This document shows positions 8,100-15,935 of a stretch of 46,486 nucleotides of DNA, one piece after another; within the stretch, counting starts at the first letter, position 1; every line of letters begins with the position of its first letter. The DNA lies in contig JBELHA010000019.1 in assembly GCA_042091695.1 (NCBI GenBank), positions 1 through 46,486 on the forward strand, in the 5' to 3' direction. The position numbers and the translations under genes were made by a program. Source of the DNA: Flavicella sp042091695. GTDB lineage: Bacteria > Bacteroidota > Bacteroidia > Flavobacteriales > Flavobacteriaceae. A model generated the notes under the pieces. The model saw only the letters and a list, made by a program, of their open reading frames with translations. It searched no databases and was not told the DNA's origin.

Positions 8100-9374
8100 A
8101 TGAGTATAAAGGAAATCATAAAGAGAGATTTTAGTACGCGTCCATTTCAATTATCTAAAATTGCAGAAGCAATTTTTAAAGCGATGCAGGCTGTAAATCA
8201 AGGTAGTTTAGAGGAGGCAAAAGCCATTTCTGAAAAAGTAAATGCTGGATTAATTGTACATGCAGAGTACAATATAGATTACAAACCAACGATTGAAGAA
8301 GTTCAAGATTCGGTAGAAAAGGAATTAATGGAAAGTAATTTTCCTGAAGTAGCAAAAGCTTACATTTTATATCGTAACAAAAGATCTCAGGAGCGTAAAA
8401 CTAATATATTTGAAAAAAGAGTAAACCTCAAACCTTTTGAATACCCTAATTTATACGAATATGTATCTGCAATAAGGCATTCCTACTGGATACATACAGA
8501 ATTTAATTTTACGAGTGACATTCAAGATTTTAAATTGCACCTAAACCCCCTAGAAAAAAGTGCAATTAAAAATACCATGCTTGCGATCTCTCAAATTGAA
8601 GTTGCCGTTAAATCCTTTTGGGGCGACATATACCATAGACTTCCAAAACCAGAAATAGGTGCAGTTGGTGCAACTTTTGCTGAAAGCGAAGTAAGACACC
8701 ACGATGCTTACTCTCATCTCTTAGAAGTGTTAGGACTTAATAAAGAGTTTCAAGAACTAAAAAAGAAACCTGTCATCATGAAACGTGTGCAGTACTTAGA
8801 GGCTGCTTTAAAGAATTCAAAAAGTATCGATGACAAAGAATATGCTGAGTCTATTCTTCTGTTTTCGTTATTTATAGAACATGTTTCTTTGTTTTCTCAG
8901 TTTCTGATTATCATGGCTTTTAACAAATTTCAAAACAAGTTAAAAGGTATTTCTAATGTGGTAGAAGCTACTTCTAAGGAGGAGCAAATCCATGGTGATT
9001 TTGGTATAGACATTATCAATATTCTAAAAAAAGAACACCCAGAATGGTTCACTCCTGAATACAATGACCTCATCAAAAAAATGTGTATAGACGCTTTTAG
9101 AGCAGAAAGTGATCTTTTGGATTGGATATTTGAAGAAGGTGAGTTAGACTTTTTACCTAAAAAGACCATTTCTGAATTTGTTAAAAATCGTTTCAATAAT
9201 TCCCTCAAGAGTATCGGTATCGAAAGTGTTTTTGAAGTTGATGCTAAAGTTTTAGCTGAAACAGATTGGTTTGACGACGAAATAATTGGAACCAAACACG
9301 GAGACTTTTTTGTGAAACGATCGATAAATTATAGTAAAAGAACGCAAAGCATCACGAGTGATGATCTATTTTAA
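8100..9374 (+). CDS. nrdB: Ribonucleotide reductase beta subunit with N-terminal ATP-cone (class I, probably Id)
   Basis: A 424-residue radical-generating subunit. Residues about 3-95 form an ATP-cone (EIIKRDFSTRPFQLSKIAEAIFKAM...PEVAKAYILYRNKR), a regulatory domain normally found on NrdA. The ferritin-like core follows with predicted metal ligands E167, E197, H200, E260, E295 and H298, and a tyrosine at the usual radical position (Y204). Flavobacterium johnsoniae and Leeuwenhoekiella blandensis enzymes of this type (class Id) use a dimanganese cofactor, and in the F. johnsoniae enzyme the conserved tyrosine is not oxidised. The L. blandensis beta subunit carries the same cone. Class Id here is inference from family. 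It is co-transcribed with nrdA, 53 bases downstream. Confidence 0.95.
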   Translation: MSIKEIIKRDFSTRPFQLSKIAEAIFKAMQAVNQGSLEEAKAISEKVNAGLIVHAEYNIDYKPTIEEVQDSVEKELMESNFPEVAKAYILYRNKRSQERKTNIFEKRVNLKPFEYPNLYEYVSAIRHSYWIHTEFNFTSDIQDFKLHLNPLEKSAIKNTMLAISQIEVAVKSFWGDIYHRLPKPEIGAVGATFAESEVRHHDAYSHLLEVLGLNKEFQELKKKPVIMKRVQYLEAALKNSKSIDDKEYAESILLFSLFIEHVSLFSQFLIIMAFNKFQNKLKGISNVVEATSKEEQIHGDFGIDIINILKKEHPEWFTPEYNDLIKKMCIDAFRAESDLLDWIFEEGELDFLPKKTISEFVKNRFNNSLKSIGIESVFEVDAKVLAETDWFDDEIIGTKHGDFFVKRSINYSKRTQSITSDDLF

Positions 9375-9427
9375 TCCCCTATTGTAAACTAAACAAAACT
9401 AAAATTAAATTCAATTAAACGTATACG

Positions 9428-11161
9428 ATGCAAGTTGAAAATAACAAAACTATTATTGCTGAAAAAAAGCAAGAAATGCCTAAAGCCAGCTTTGAATGGT
9501 TGAATGAAAATAGCAGAAAGTTTCTTTCAGCAGGTTACTTAACAGGGGACACTACTGTAGAAGGAAGAATTCAAGAAATTGCTGAAAGAGCAGAGCATAT
9601 ATTGCAAATCGAAGGTTTTGCTGCAAAATTTTACAAGTACATGGGGGAAGGCTTTTATTCTTTGGCTTCACCAGTATGGTCAAATTTTGGTAAAAAAAGA
9701 GGACTTCCTATCAGTTGTTTTGGGTCTCATATATCGGATGACATGGGGAACATACTATACACCCAATCTGAAGTTGGAATGATGTCCAAACTAGGAGGGG
9801 GAACCTCTGGCTATTTTGGAGATCTGCGCCATCGAGGTGCACCTGTGAAAAATAACGGAGAAGCTTCTGGAGCTGTACATATCATGCAGTTGTTCGAATC
9901 TATGGTTGATGTAGTGAGTCAAGGTTCTGTGAGACGTGGACGCTTTTCACCATACCTTCCTATCGAACACCCAGATATTATGGAGTTTCTAGAAATTGGA
10001 ACTGAAGGGAATCCAATACAACAGTTGACACATGGAGTTACTGTAACCAACAAGTGGATGCAAGAGATGTCTGATGGAGATGCAGAGAAAAGGAAAATTT
10101 GGGCTAAAGTTTTGCAAAGTCGCGGAGAAATGGGGTATCCTTATATTTTCTTTACTGATAATGCAAACAATCAAACAGTTGACGCCTACAAAGACAACAA
10201 TCATAAAATACATGCCAGTAACCTGTGTACAGAGATCATGTTACCATCCAATGAAAATTGGTCTTTTGTTTGTGTACTTTCAAGTATTAACTTATTACAA
10301 TACGATAATTGGAAAGATACGGATGCCGTTGAAACAATGGTACATTTTCTTGATGCAGTGCTCTCTGAGTTTATCGAAAAACTAGAAGTTTATAGAGATT
10401 CTGACGACAGAGAAGATCGCCAAACATTTCTGTTTATGGAACGTGCTTATAATTTTGCCAAAGAAAATAGAGCCCTAGGAATGGGAGTTTTAGGATGGCA
10501 CTCCTTGTTACAGTCCAAAATGTATGCTTTTGATAGTCAAGAAGCATATGACTTGAATACTGAAATCTTTAAGGAGATTCAAAACAGATCTTATAGTGCC
10601 TCTGAGGAATTGGCAAAGCGTTTTGGTACCTCTTCATTGTTGGAGAAATACGGTAGAAGAAATGCAACACTCAATGCTATTGCTCCTACAACATCTTCTG
10701 CTTTTATTTTAGGTCAAGTATCACAAGGTATTGAACCTATATGGTCCAATATCTATGTAAAGGATATTGCGAAGATAAAAACGACCATTAAAAATCCATT
10801 TCTGGTAAAATTATTGCAAAGTAAGGATATGGACACAGTTGAGGTTTGGAAAGATATCAGAAACCACGATGGATCGGTACAACATTTGGAATTCTTATCG
10901 GAGAATGAAAAAGAGGTCTTTAAGACCTACTCTGAAATCGACCAAATGGATATTGTATACCAAGCGGCAAACCGTCAAAACTATATCGATCAAGGACAAT
11001 CGGTAAACATTATTGTACATCCAGAAATGCCTATCAAGGAAATAAACAAAATCCATATGACGGCATGGAAGTTAGGAATGAAATCTCTGTATTACCAACA
11101 TAGTATGAATGCTGCACAAAAATTCAGCCAAAAGAAGAGTTGTGAAAGCTGTGAAGGATAA
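9428..11161 (+). CDS. nrdA: Ribonucleotide reductase alpha subunit, short form without ATP-cone
   Basis: The catalytic subunit, which reduces ribonucleoside diphosphates. At 577 residues it is much shorter than E. coli NrdA (761) and has no N-terminal ATP-cone, matching the transfer of that domain to NrdB. Catalytic residues are visible: the redox pair C97 and C282, and N265-C267-E269 (NLCTE) holding the thiyl radical cysteine. The radical-transfer tyrosines Y555-Y556 (SLYYQHS) and the C-terminal shuttle cysteines C572 and C575 (SCESCEG) complete the set. The glycine-rich KLGGGTSGYFGDLRHRGAPV motif is intact. A strong terminator follows. Confidence 0.96.
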   Translation: MQVENNKTIIAEKKQEMPKASFEWLNENSRKFLSAGYLTGDTTVEGRIQEIAERAEHILQIEGFAAKFYKYMGEGFYSLASPVWSNFGKKRGLPISCFGSHISDDMGNILYTQSEVGMMSKLGGGTSGYFGDLRHRGAPVKNNGEASGAVHIMQLFESMVDVVSQGSVRRGRFSPYLPIEHPDIMEFLEIGTEGNPIQQLTHGVTVTNKWMQEMSDGDAEKRKIWAKVLQSRGEMGYPYIFFTDNANNQTVDAYKDNNHKIHASNLCTEIMLPSNENWSFVCVLSSINLLQYDNWKDTDAVETMVHFLDAVLSEFIEKLEVYRDSDDREDRQTFLFMERAYNFAKENRALGMGVLGWHSLLQSKMYAFDSQEAYDLNTEIFKEIQNRSYSASEELAKRFGTSSLLEKYGRRNATLNAIAPTTSSAFILGQVSQGIEPIWSNIYVKDIAKIKTTIKNPFLVKLLQSKDMDTVEVWKDIRNHDGSVQHLEFLSENEKEVFKTYSEIDQMDIVYQAANRQNYIDQGQSVNIIVHPEMPIKEINKIHMTAWKLGMKSLYYQHSMNAAQKFSQKKSCESCEG

Positions 11162-11193
11162 GCTGTAAACGAATACAAGTAGTAACAATATAG

Positions 11194-11225
11194 AAAAGCT
11201 AGTAATGAAAATTACTAGCTTTTTT
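11194..11225 (+). terminator. Terminator of the nrdBA operon
   Basis: A 13-base perfect stem, 11194-11206 with 11211-11223, closes a GAAA tetraloop and runs into T residues. It ends plus-strand transcription from nrdBA. The T5 tract is on the plus side and A4 on the other, so it may also stop opposing transcription from the peroxiredoxin gene. Confidence 0.88.
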
Positions 11226-11306
11226 CTTTCAAATATTTAATGACTGTTAAAGCGATCGATAAGCCCTCAATAAGAAGCCAATCAAAAGTATAGCATTGAT
11301 TGCTAT

Positions 11307-11948
11307 TTATTTTGTGTCAGGTTGTGGCGTCATTCTCAGATAAGGTTTGATCTCTGTATGACCTTTTGGGAATAGTTCAGGGATTTGTTCATTGCTGACT
11401 GCCGGTACAATCACGCAATCGTCACCTTGGTTCCAATTGGCAGGAGTCGCTACCTTGTGGTAGGCTGTCAATTGCAAAGAATCAATAACGCGTAATAATT
11501 CGTCAAAATTTCTACCGGTAGACGCAGGATAGGTAATTGTCAACTTGATCTTTTTGTCGTTGCCAATCACGTAAACAGAGCGCACGGTCAATTTAGAATC
11601 CGCATTTGGATGAATCATGTCATACAATTCTGCTACTTTTCTGTCTTCATCTGCAATGATAGGAAAGTTAACCGTTGTATTTTGAGTTTCGTTGATGTCT
11701 TTAACCCAACCGTGGTGTGAAGTAATACCGTCTACACTGAGTGCAACTACTTTTACATTTCTTTGGTCAAATTGTTTTTTGTACTTGGCAACTGTTCCAA
11801 GTTCTGTAGTACATACTGGAGTATAATCTGCCGGGTGCGAAAATAAAATACCCCATCCGTCACCTAGCCAGTCGTGAAAGTTAATCTCTCCTTCTGTGGA
11901 AGAAGCTGTAAAATTGGGAGCAGTATCTCCGAGTCTTAAAGTGCTCAT
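11307..11948 (-). CDS. 1-Cys peroxiredoxin (Prx6 family)
   Basis: A 213-residue thiol peroxidase of the Prx6/AhpC-TSA group, which reduces hydrogen peroxide and organic hydroperoxides in the cytoplasm. The active-site segment SHPADYTPVCTTELG places the peroxidatic cysteine at C46. The C-terminal extension after about residue 165 (TPANWNQGDDCVIVPAVSNEQIPELFPKG) is typical of Prx6. It is a single-gene unit convergent with nrdBA. No perfect -7 box is seen upstream; the nearest is TATATTTA. Confidence 0.94.
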   Translation of the reverse strand: MSTLRLGDTAPNFTASSTEGEINFHDWLGDGWGILFSHPADYTPVCTTELGTVAKYKKQFDQRNVKVVALSVDGITSHHGWVKDINETQNTTVNFPIIADEDRKVAELYDMIHPNADSKLTVRSVYVIGNDKKIKLTITYPASTGRNFDELLRVIDSLQLTAYHKVATPANWNQGDDCVIVPAVSNEQIPELFPKGHTEIKPYLRMTPQPDTK

Positions 11949-12449
11949 AAATTCTAATATTTAAGTTGTGGTTTTTTTTTCACTATTTAGTATAAATATA
12001 AACTATAGATAAGCAGCATCAAAATTTTAAAGCAATCAGTTTCTTTTTAAAACTGTTTGAAAAGGCAATTTAACCTTTCTCACGACCTATATAGCAGTTA
12101 TTTTTTGTCTTTATGAGTGTATTTGTATCTTTTTTCAAAGTGTGTCTTATCGCAGTCAAAACGTTGTTCTATTTTTTTTGAGTAAAGTATTGAATTATGG
12201 TTTTCTTTTGATAGTTTCTTTTTTGTCAGTTCGTTAAAAAACACAACCAATAAATTGTATTAACAATGAAACTTATTAAATAAGCTTCTCTTTTTTAAGT
12301 GATTCTGATTATTTGATAATGGCCAATCGTTAATGTGAATTCTACTCGGAATCAATCAGTTACACTTATTTATTTTTAAGTACTTATTTTTAATCCAAGT
12401 AAATTATTATTCGTTTGTTTTATAATTTTGATGTCTAATTAGTTTTAGT
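11949..12449. other. AT-rich intergenic region
   Basis: About 500 bases between the peroxiredoxin (minus) and the decayed surface genes (plus). A -7-like TAATTTTG at 12423-12430 precedes the pseudogene. I see nothing else: no open reading frame of note, no RNA gene and no repeat. Confidence 0.5.
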
Positions 12450-12953
12450 ATGTTGAAAATAAGCATTGTATTGTGTGTTTTCTCTATGTCTTTTGTTGCT
12501 GCTCAAGATAACTTTTTTAGGGAGGTCGGGTTTGATAGAGGTGTATTAGAAGCAACTACTTCTAATTCTCTCGTTGAAGAGAGTATTGGTAGTTTTTCTA
12601 TCTTGTATTCTTTTGCATCTAGTGGAGCTCTTTTAGAGCTAGGTGAAAATGGTTTGTTTCATTTTGTTTTGGGAAGTGTTTTTCAAAACACATATACTAT
12701 TAATGACCAATACATTATTGAAGGAGTGTTACAACCAACACACGATGCTACGTTAACGTAACAGTTCTATAAAAATATAAAAATAGAATTGAGACTATAC
12801 CCAAATCCAGTTAAAAACACCTTGTGTTTCGAAACGAACGCTTCTCGAGAAGTTCCTCTAAGGTATACCTTGTATTCTTTGTCAGGTTTAAAAATTTCAG
12901 ATGGAACTGCAACTCAGCGATTGGATATAAAACTCCAGCTGAAAAAGAACTAG
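12450..12953 (+). pseudogene. T9SS sorting-domain protein interrupted by an in-frame stop
   Basis: The first 103 codons encode a signal peptide (MLKISIVLCVFSMSFVAAQ) and a short body ending GVLQPTHDATLT, then a TAA at 12759-12761. The same frame continues past the stop for 63 codons with QFYKNIKIELRLYPNPVKNTL...RYTLYSLSGLKISDGT. That is a type A T9SS C-terminal sorting domain (YPNP motif), and it ends at TAG 12951-12953. The end of the sorting domain (usually LPTGxYxL) is missing, so the 3' part is also damaged. An intact ancestor would have been a secreted surface protein of roughly 170-190 residues. Confidence 0.75.
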
Positions 12954-12991
12954 AAATCAGAATTAATAATTTTATGAATGTGGCTTAATAA

Positions 12992-13663
12992 TTTGTACCA
13001 AATTTTGTAGGTAGTCCAGTTCCTTATGCACTAAATGCAAAGACGTCGGAATTAGCGCGTAGTGTCTTCTATGAAAATATTATAGACACACCCTTTGATA
13101 TTTATAAAATCGGAGATGTAGCACAGGGGGGTATTGTTTTCTGGTTGGATGCGACTAAATTACATGGACTTGTGTGTACTATTTCTGACTATTATGAAGA
13201 TATAACTACAAATGATGATGCAGAAATAATTAAAACAGGGTATCAATGGGATTCTGATTGGGAGTCTATAGGGGCTTTGAGTTCAGGTATATATGGTGGT
13301 AAAATGAATACACTGCTAATTAGGGTCCATACGCTAGTAGCGACAGTTCCCAACGCAGCACAATTCTGTGGCAATTTAGTTACGGGCATTTCTGATGATG
13401 CGTCATACGCAGATTGGTACTTGCCGTCTAAAGGAGAGTTAGATATATTACTTACTAACATTAGTGATGTCAACACTGCGCTAAAAGATGGGCTAGGGGA
13501 TACACTAACCGGAAGGTATTGGAGTTCTACAGAGTACGATGATCACACAGCTTGGCGGGTGTGTATTGGTAATTGTGAAGATAAAGATAGCAATTCCATA
13601 CCGTCATGGTAAGCAAAAACTAAAAGAGGAAAAATGAAGTTGCGTCCTATACGTGCATTTTAA
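12992..13663 (+). pseudogene. DUF1566 (Lcl C-terminal) surface protein, truncated and interrupted
   Basis: The frame opens just after a stop at 12989-12991 with no start codon and reads VGSPVPYALNAKTSELA, a linker typical of flavobacterial surface and tail-fibre-like proteins. The DUF1566/Lcl domain follows: GDVAQGGIVFWLDATKLHGLVC ... WYLPSKGELDILL ... GRYWSSTEYDDHTAW. A TAA at 13610-13612 interrupts it. In the same frame the natural end AKTKRGKMKLRPIRAF then runs to TAA 13661-13663. The N-terminal half, including any signal peptide, is lost. With the neighbouring T9SS remnant it marks a decayed cell-surface locus. Confidence 0.75.
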
Positions 13664-13669
13664 AACCGA

Positions 13670-13705
13670 TAAAAAAACTCCTTTCAGACCAATGGTGAAA
13701 GGAGT
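13670..13705 (-). terminator. Terminator of the photolyase/nitroreductase operon
   Basis: ACTCCTTTC (13677-13685) pairs with GAAAGGAGT (13697-13705); on the minus strand the stem is followed by seven T residues. A second element, the 18-base perfect palindrome AAAGTGAAATTTCACTTT (13720-13737), lies between it and the nitroreductase stop. Confidence 0.75.
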
Positions 13706-13746
13706 GATATTGAGTATGTAAAGTGAAATTTCACTTTTAGATGCAC

Positions 13747-14436
13747 CTAGTTTAGGTTGGTCCATCTAGACCAGGTGTTGATTTCTTTTCCGTTTTCACG
13801 ATGTGCTCCAAGTTTTATTTCAGCTTCTTTGTTAGCACTGTCCTCTGGAAACATAAAAATACCTCCTAAGAGAATTTCGTCCATTGGAATGTCCAATAAG
13901 TTTCTGAGTTCTTTTTTTCTCAAAACGCCTCCTGAAGACCAGTAATTAGGGATGTTTCTTTCTGTGGCACCTAGTAGTAAGTTCTGAACTGCTGCTGAAG
14001 CAGCCGCAATATGCTCCATGTTTTTTAAAGAGCCTATGAAAGGAATGTTTTCTGATGAAGAGTTGTTAAAGTTTTCTATGTCTGAAGGAGCTACATCTGG
14101 CAACCAAGTTACCATAAATAATAGATCTGCAGCATCTAACATGTTTTGGATTTTCCCTGCAATGATTTTTTTAGAAGTAATATACTCTGAGATTAACCTA
14201 CAATTTTTTGTGTCCACGACATACATTCTGAAAGGAAGGCTGGAAGTGAGTGCTTTCTTTTCTGTATGGTATTGTGCACATGGATAGTGGTAAGGGGCCC
14301 TAGCGGCAAGTTCTAAAAGTGCAGTAGCCATAACTTTGAGTTCAGCGTCACTTTTATGTATTGGCCAAGGTTTTTCGGCTAGAACTTTTTCCGTTTTTCT
14401 CTCTTTAATAGCAGTATCTACAGTCATTATATTCAT
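13747..14436 (-). CDS. Nitroreductase family protein
   Basis: An FMN-dependent nitroreductase-fold protein of about 229 residues. Seen: AARAPYHYPCAQYH near the N-terminus, the central AAASAAVQNLLLGATERNIPNYWSSGG segment (typical FMN/dimer region) and a C-terminal GGIFMFPEDS stretch. Physiological substrates of such enzymes are often quinones or other electrophiles; none can be assigned here. I start at ATG 14434-14436 (MNIMTVD); a second ATG at 14427 is possible. A TTG at 14463 would make the palindromic operator coding and is rejected. It is the last gene of a minus-strand series, 74 bases after DUF3050. Confidence 0.86.
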   Translation of the reverse strand: MNIMTVDTAIKERKTEKVLAEKPWPIHKSDAELKVMATALLELAARAPYHYPCAQYHTEKKALTSSLPFRMYVVDTKNCRLISEYITSKKIIAGKIQNMLDAADLLFMVTWLPDVAPSDIENFNNSSSENIPFIGSLKNMEHIAAASAAVQNLLLGATERNIPNYWSSGGVLRKKELRNLLDIPMDEILLGGIFMFPEDSANKEAEIKLGAHRENGKEINTWSRWTNLN

Positions 14437-14443
14437 ATTTAGT

Positions 14444-14460
14444 GAGTGCAATGTGCACTC
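14444..14460 (-). promoter_or_regulatory. Palindromic operator just upstream of the nitroreductase gene
   Basis: GAGTGCA and TGCACTC form a perfect 7-base inverted repeat with a 3-base spacer, ending 7 bases before the nitroreductase ATG. A dimeric repressor of the MarR, TetR or HxlR kind would fit. No such regulator gene is in the window. Confidence 0.55.
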
Positions 14461-14510
14461 CAATTATATTGCTAATATATAAAGAAGAATGAAACTAAAT
14501 ACGGATTGTT

Positions 14511-15308
14511 TTAGACGCTTAGCGCTGTGTTTTTTTGCATCTTGTTTGCCTCCATATAGGCTGTAAGAGCATCCCATAATTGAATTCTATGTTGTAGTGC
14601 TTGTATCGCAACCTGAGTCACTTCTTCCCACTTTTGTGTATCATCACCGCATAGTTCTTCAATCATTTCTAAAGACAAGGGACCGTGTTCGTCACCATCA
14701 AGTTCTATATGTCTTTCTAAATAGTAGGTGAGTTTCGAAACACTTTTATGGGAAGCTGCTTCGTTTCTCAAAATTTCAATAAACATATCTGGAATCACAT
14801 CTTCTCTACCAAATGTAAAAGCAGATGCAATCAAGTAATCTTTATCAGTAGCTACAATATCAAAAGTGTGTGTCACAAAATTAGCGATGCGTTCGTCTGT
14901 ATTTGATTCTTTTAAGGCATAGCTAAGTGGATTTCCTTGTTTGAGTAAGGAAATAAACAATTTTATAGGCTCTGTATTGGCTCCTATTTGCTCCATTGCC
15001 TCTAAGTACATTTCAAAATGACTTTTGGCTTCTCCCAACTCATTGATATCGCTTTCTTCTCCATGCACAATCTCGTTTATAAAACGCGCTGTTTTTGCAT
15101 TCGCAACGGGTGTCCATGGCAAAGAGACACAAGTTAATTTTATTTGCAATGCTTTTAACAGTGACATAAAATCCCAAACAGCAAATACATGTCCTTCAAC
15201 AAAGTTTTTTACATCGTTGATATCTCGGATACTATCGTAAATTTTATGGCTTTTTAAAGCGTTTCTAAATGGTAATATTGCTCTTTCTATCTCTGCTATC
15301 CTACTCAT
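14511..15308 (-). CDS. DUF3050 protein (heme-oxygenase-like fold)
   Basis: A 265-residue member of DUF3050, an all-helical family with a heme-oxygenase-like fold. Motifs: VEGHVFAVWDFMSLLKALQ (E38, H40, D46) and YYLERHIELDGDEHGPL (E198, H200, D204, H208). The H-x3-D-x3-H spacing and the early glutamate resemble ligand sets of heme-oxygenase-like diiron oxidases, so a metal-dependent oxidase is possible, but this is inference. It lies in the photolyase gene series, 66 bases after the CIA30 gene and 74 before the nitroreductase. Confidence 0.85.
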   Translation of the reverse strand: MSRIAEIERAILPFRNALKSHKIYDSIRDINDVKNFVEGHVFAVWDFMSLLKALQIKLTCVSLPWTPVANAKTARFINEIVHGEESDINELGEAKSHFEMYLEAMEQIGANTEPIKLFISLLKQGNPLSYALKESNTDERIANFVTHTFDIVATDKDYLIASAFTFGREDVIPDMFIEILRNEAASHKSVSKLTYYLERHIELDGDEHGPLSLEMIEELCGDDTQKWEEVTQVAIQALQHRIQLWDALTAYMEANKMQKNTALSV

Positions 15309-15374
15309 ACTACTTTTACTTTTTGAACTTTTTAAATCCTCTCTTTTTTCTATTTTACAAAAATAAATAGAATT

Positions 15375-15905
15375 TTAGTTAAATTCTATAGATTCAATTA
15401 TAAGTTGAAATTTTTCATTTCTTTTATTGGCAATCAGAAAACCTATTTGTTCGAACGTTTTATGATTGAAATTAGGTAGGTCTACTTTACGCCCCCTAAA
15501 GGTTGGTACTAAATTTTCAATGACTATCTCTATCGTTTCCCATTGTTTTTTTGTCGCGAATGTTGTTACATAGGAATGGTAGTCACTGCTTTTGTGTTTC
15601 ATTCTAAATTGGTATTGCTTACCGTCACCTTTTACTTTTAAAATTATCTTTTTGAAATTTTCTATATCCTTAGACTCAAAAGCATGTCTTACAGAAGAAA
15701 AACCACCATTATTTTCCAAAGAAACTTCTCCATTGAAAATTCCTTGTTGTTGTGCGTTTAGAGACATTTTTCCGCCCGATTTTCCACCCATGACAACATC
15801 GTCAACAACGGTCCATTTTTGCAGGGTTTCTTTGTTTTGAAAATCAAAAAGCAATTGTGCATGTAAAGAACTGGCTGTCATAAGGATTAGAATTAATAGT
15901 TTCAT
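15375..15905 (-). CDS. CIA30 family protein, secreted or periplasmic
   Basis: A 176-residue protein with a signal peptide (MKLLILILMTASSLHA) followed by a complete CIA30/NDUFAF1 beta-sandwich domain: WTVVDDVVMGGKSGG, GFSSVRHAFE, KQYQFRMKH and FEQIGFLIANKR. In mitochondria the family assists complex I assembly; bacterial members are uncharacterised and often lie near photolyase genes. It starts 30 bases after the photolyase stop and is probably co-transcribed. Confidence 0.88.
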   Translation of the reverse strand: MKLLILILMTASSLHAQLLFDFQNKETLQKWTVVDDVVMGGKSGGKMSLNAQQQGIFNGEVSLENNGGFSSVRHAFESKDIENFKKIILKVKGDGKQYQFRMKHKSSDYHSYVTTFATKKQWETIEIVIENLVPTFRGRKVDLPNFNHKTFEQIGFLIANKRNEKFQLIIESIEFN

Positions 15906-15935
15906 GTATCTTTTGTTTTGAGATAATTTATTTTT

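Noticed and set aside
9428..11161. NrdA as a truncated pseudogene because of its short length
   Set aside because: All catalytic, radical-transfer and C-terminal cysteine residues are present; the short length reflects absence of the ATP-cone and is usual for this subgroup.
12450..13663. Stop-codon recoding (read-through) in the two surface genes
   Set aside because: Both genes also lack other essential parts, so ordinary decay explains the stops; there is no special context or hairpin after either TAA.
13747..14463. Nitroreductase start at TTG 14463
   Set aside because: It would turn the 17-base palindrome into coding sequence and add a nine-residue tail with no family match; the ATG at 14436 is better.
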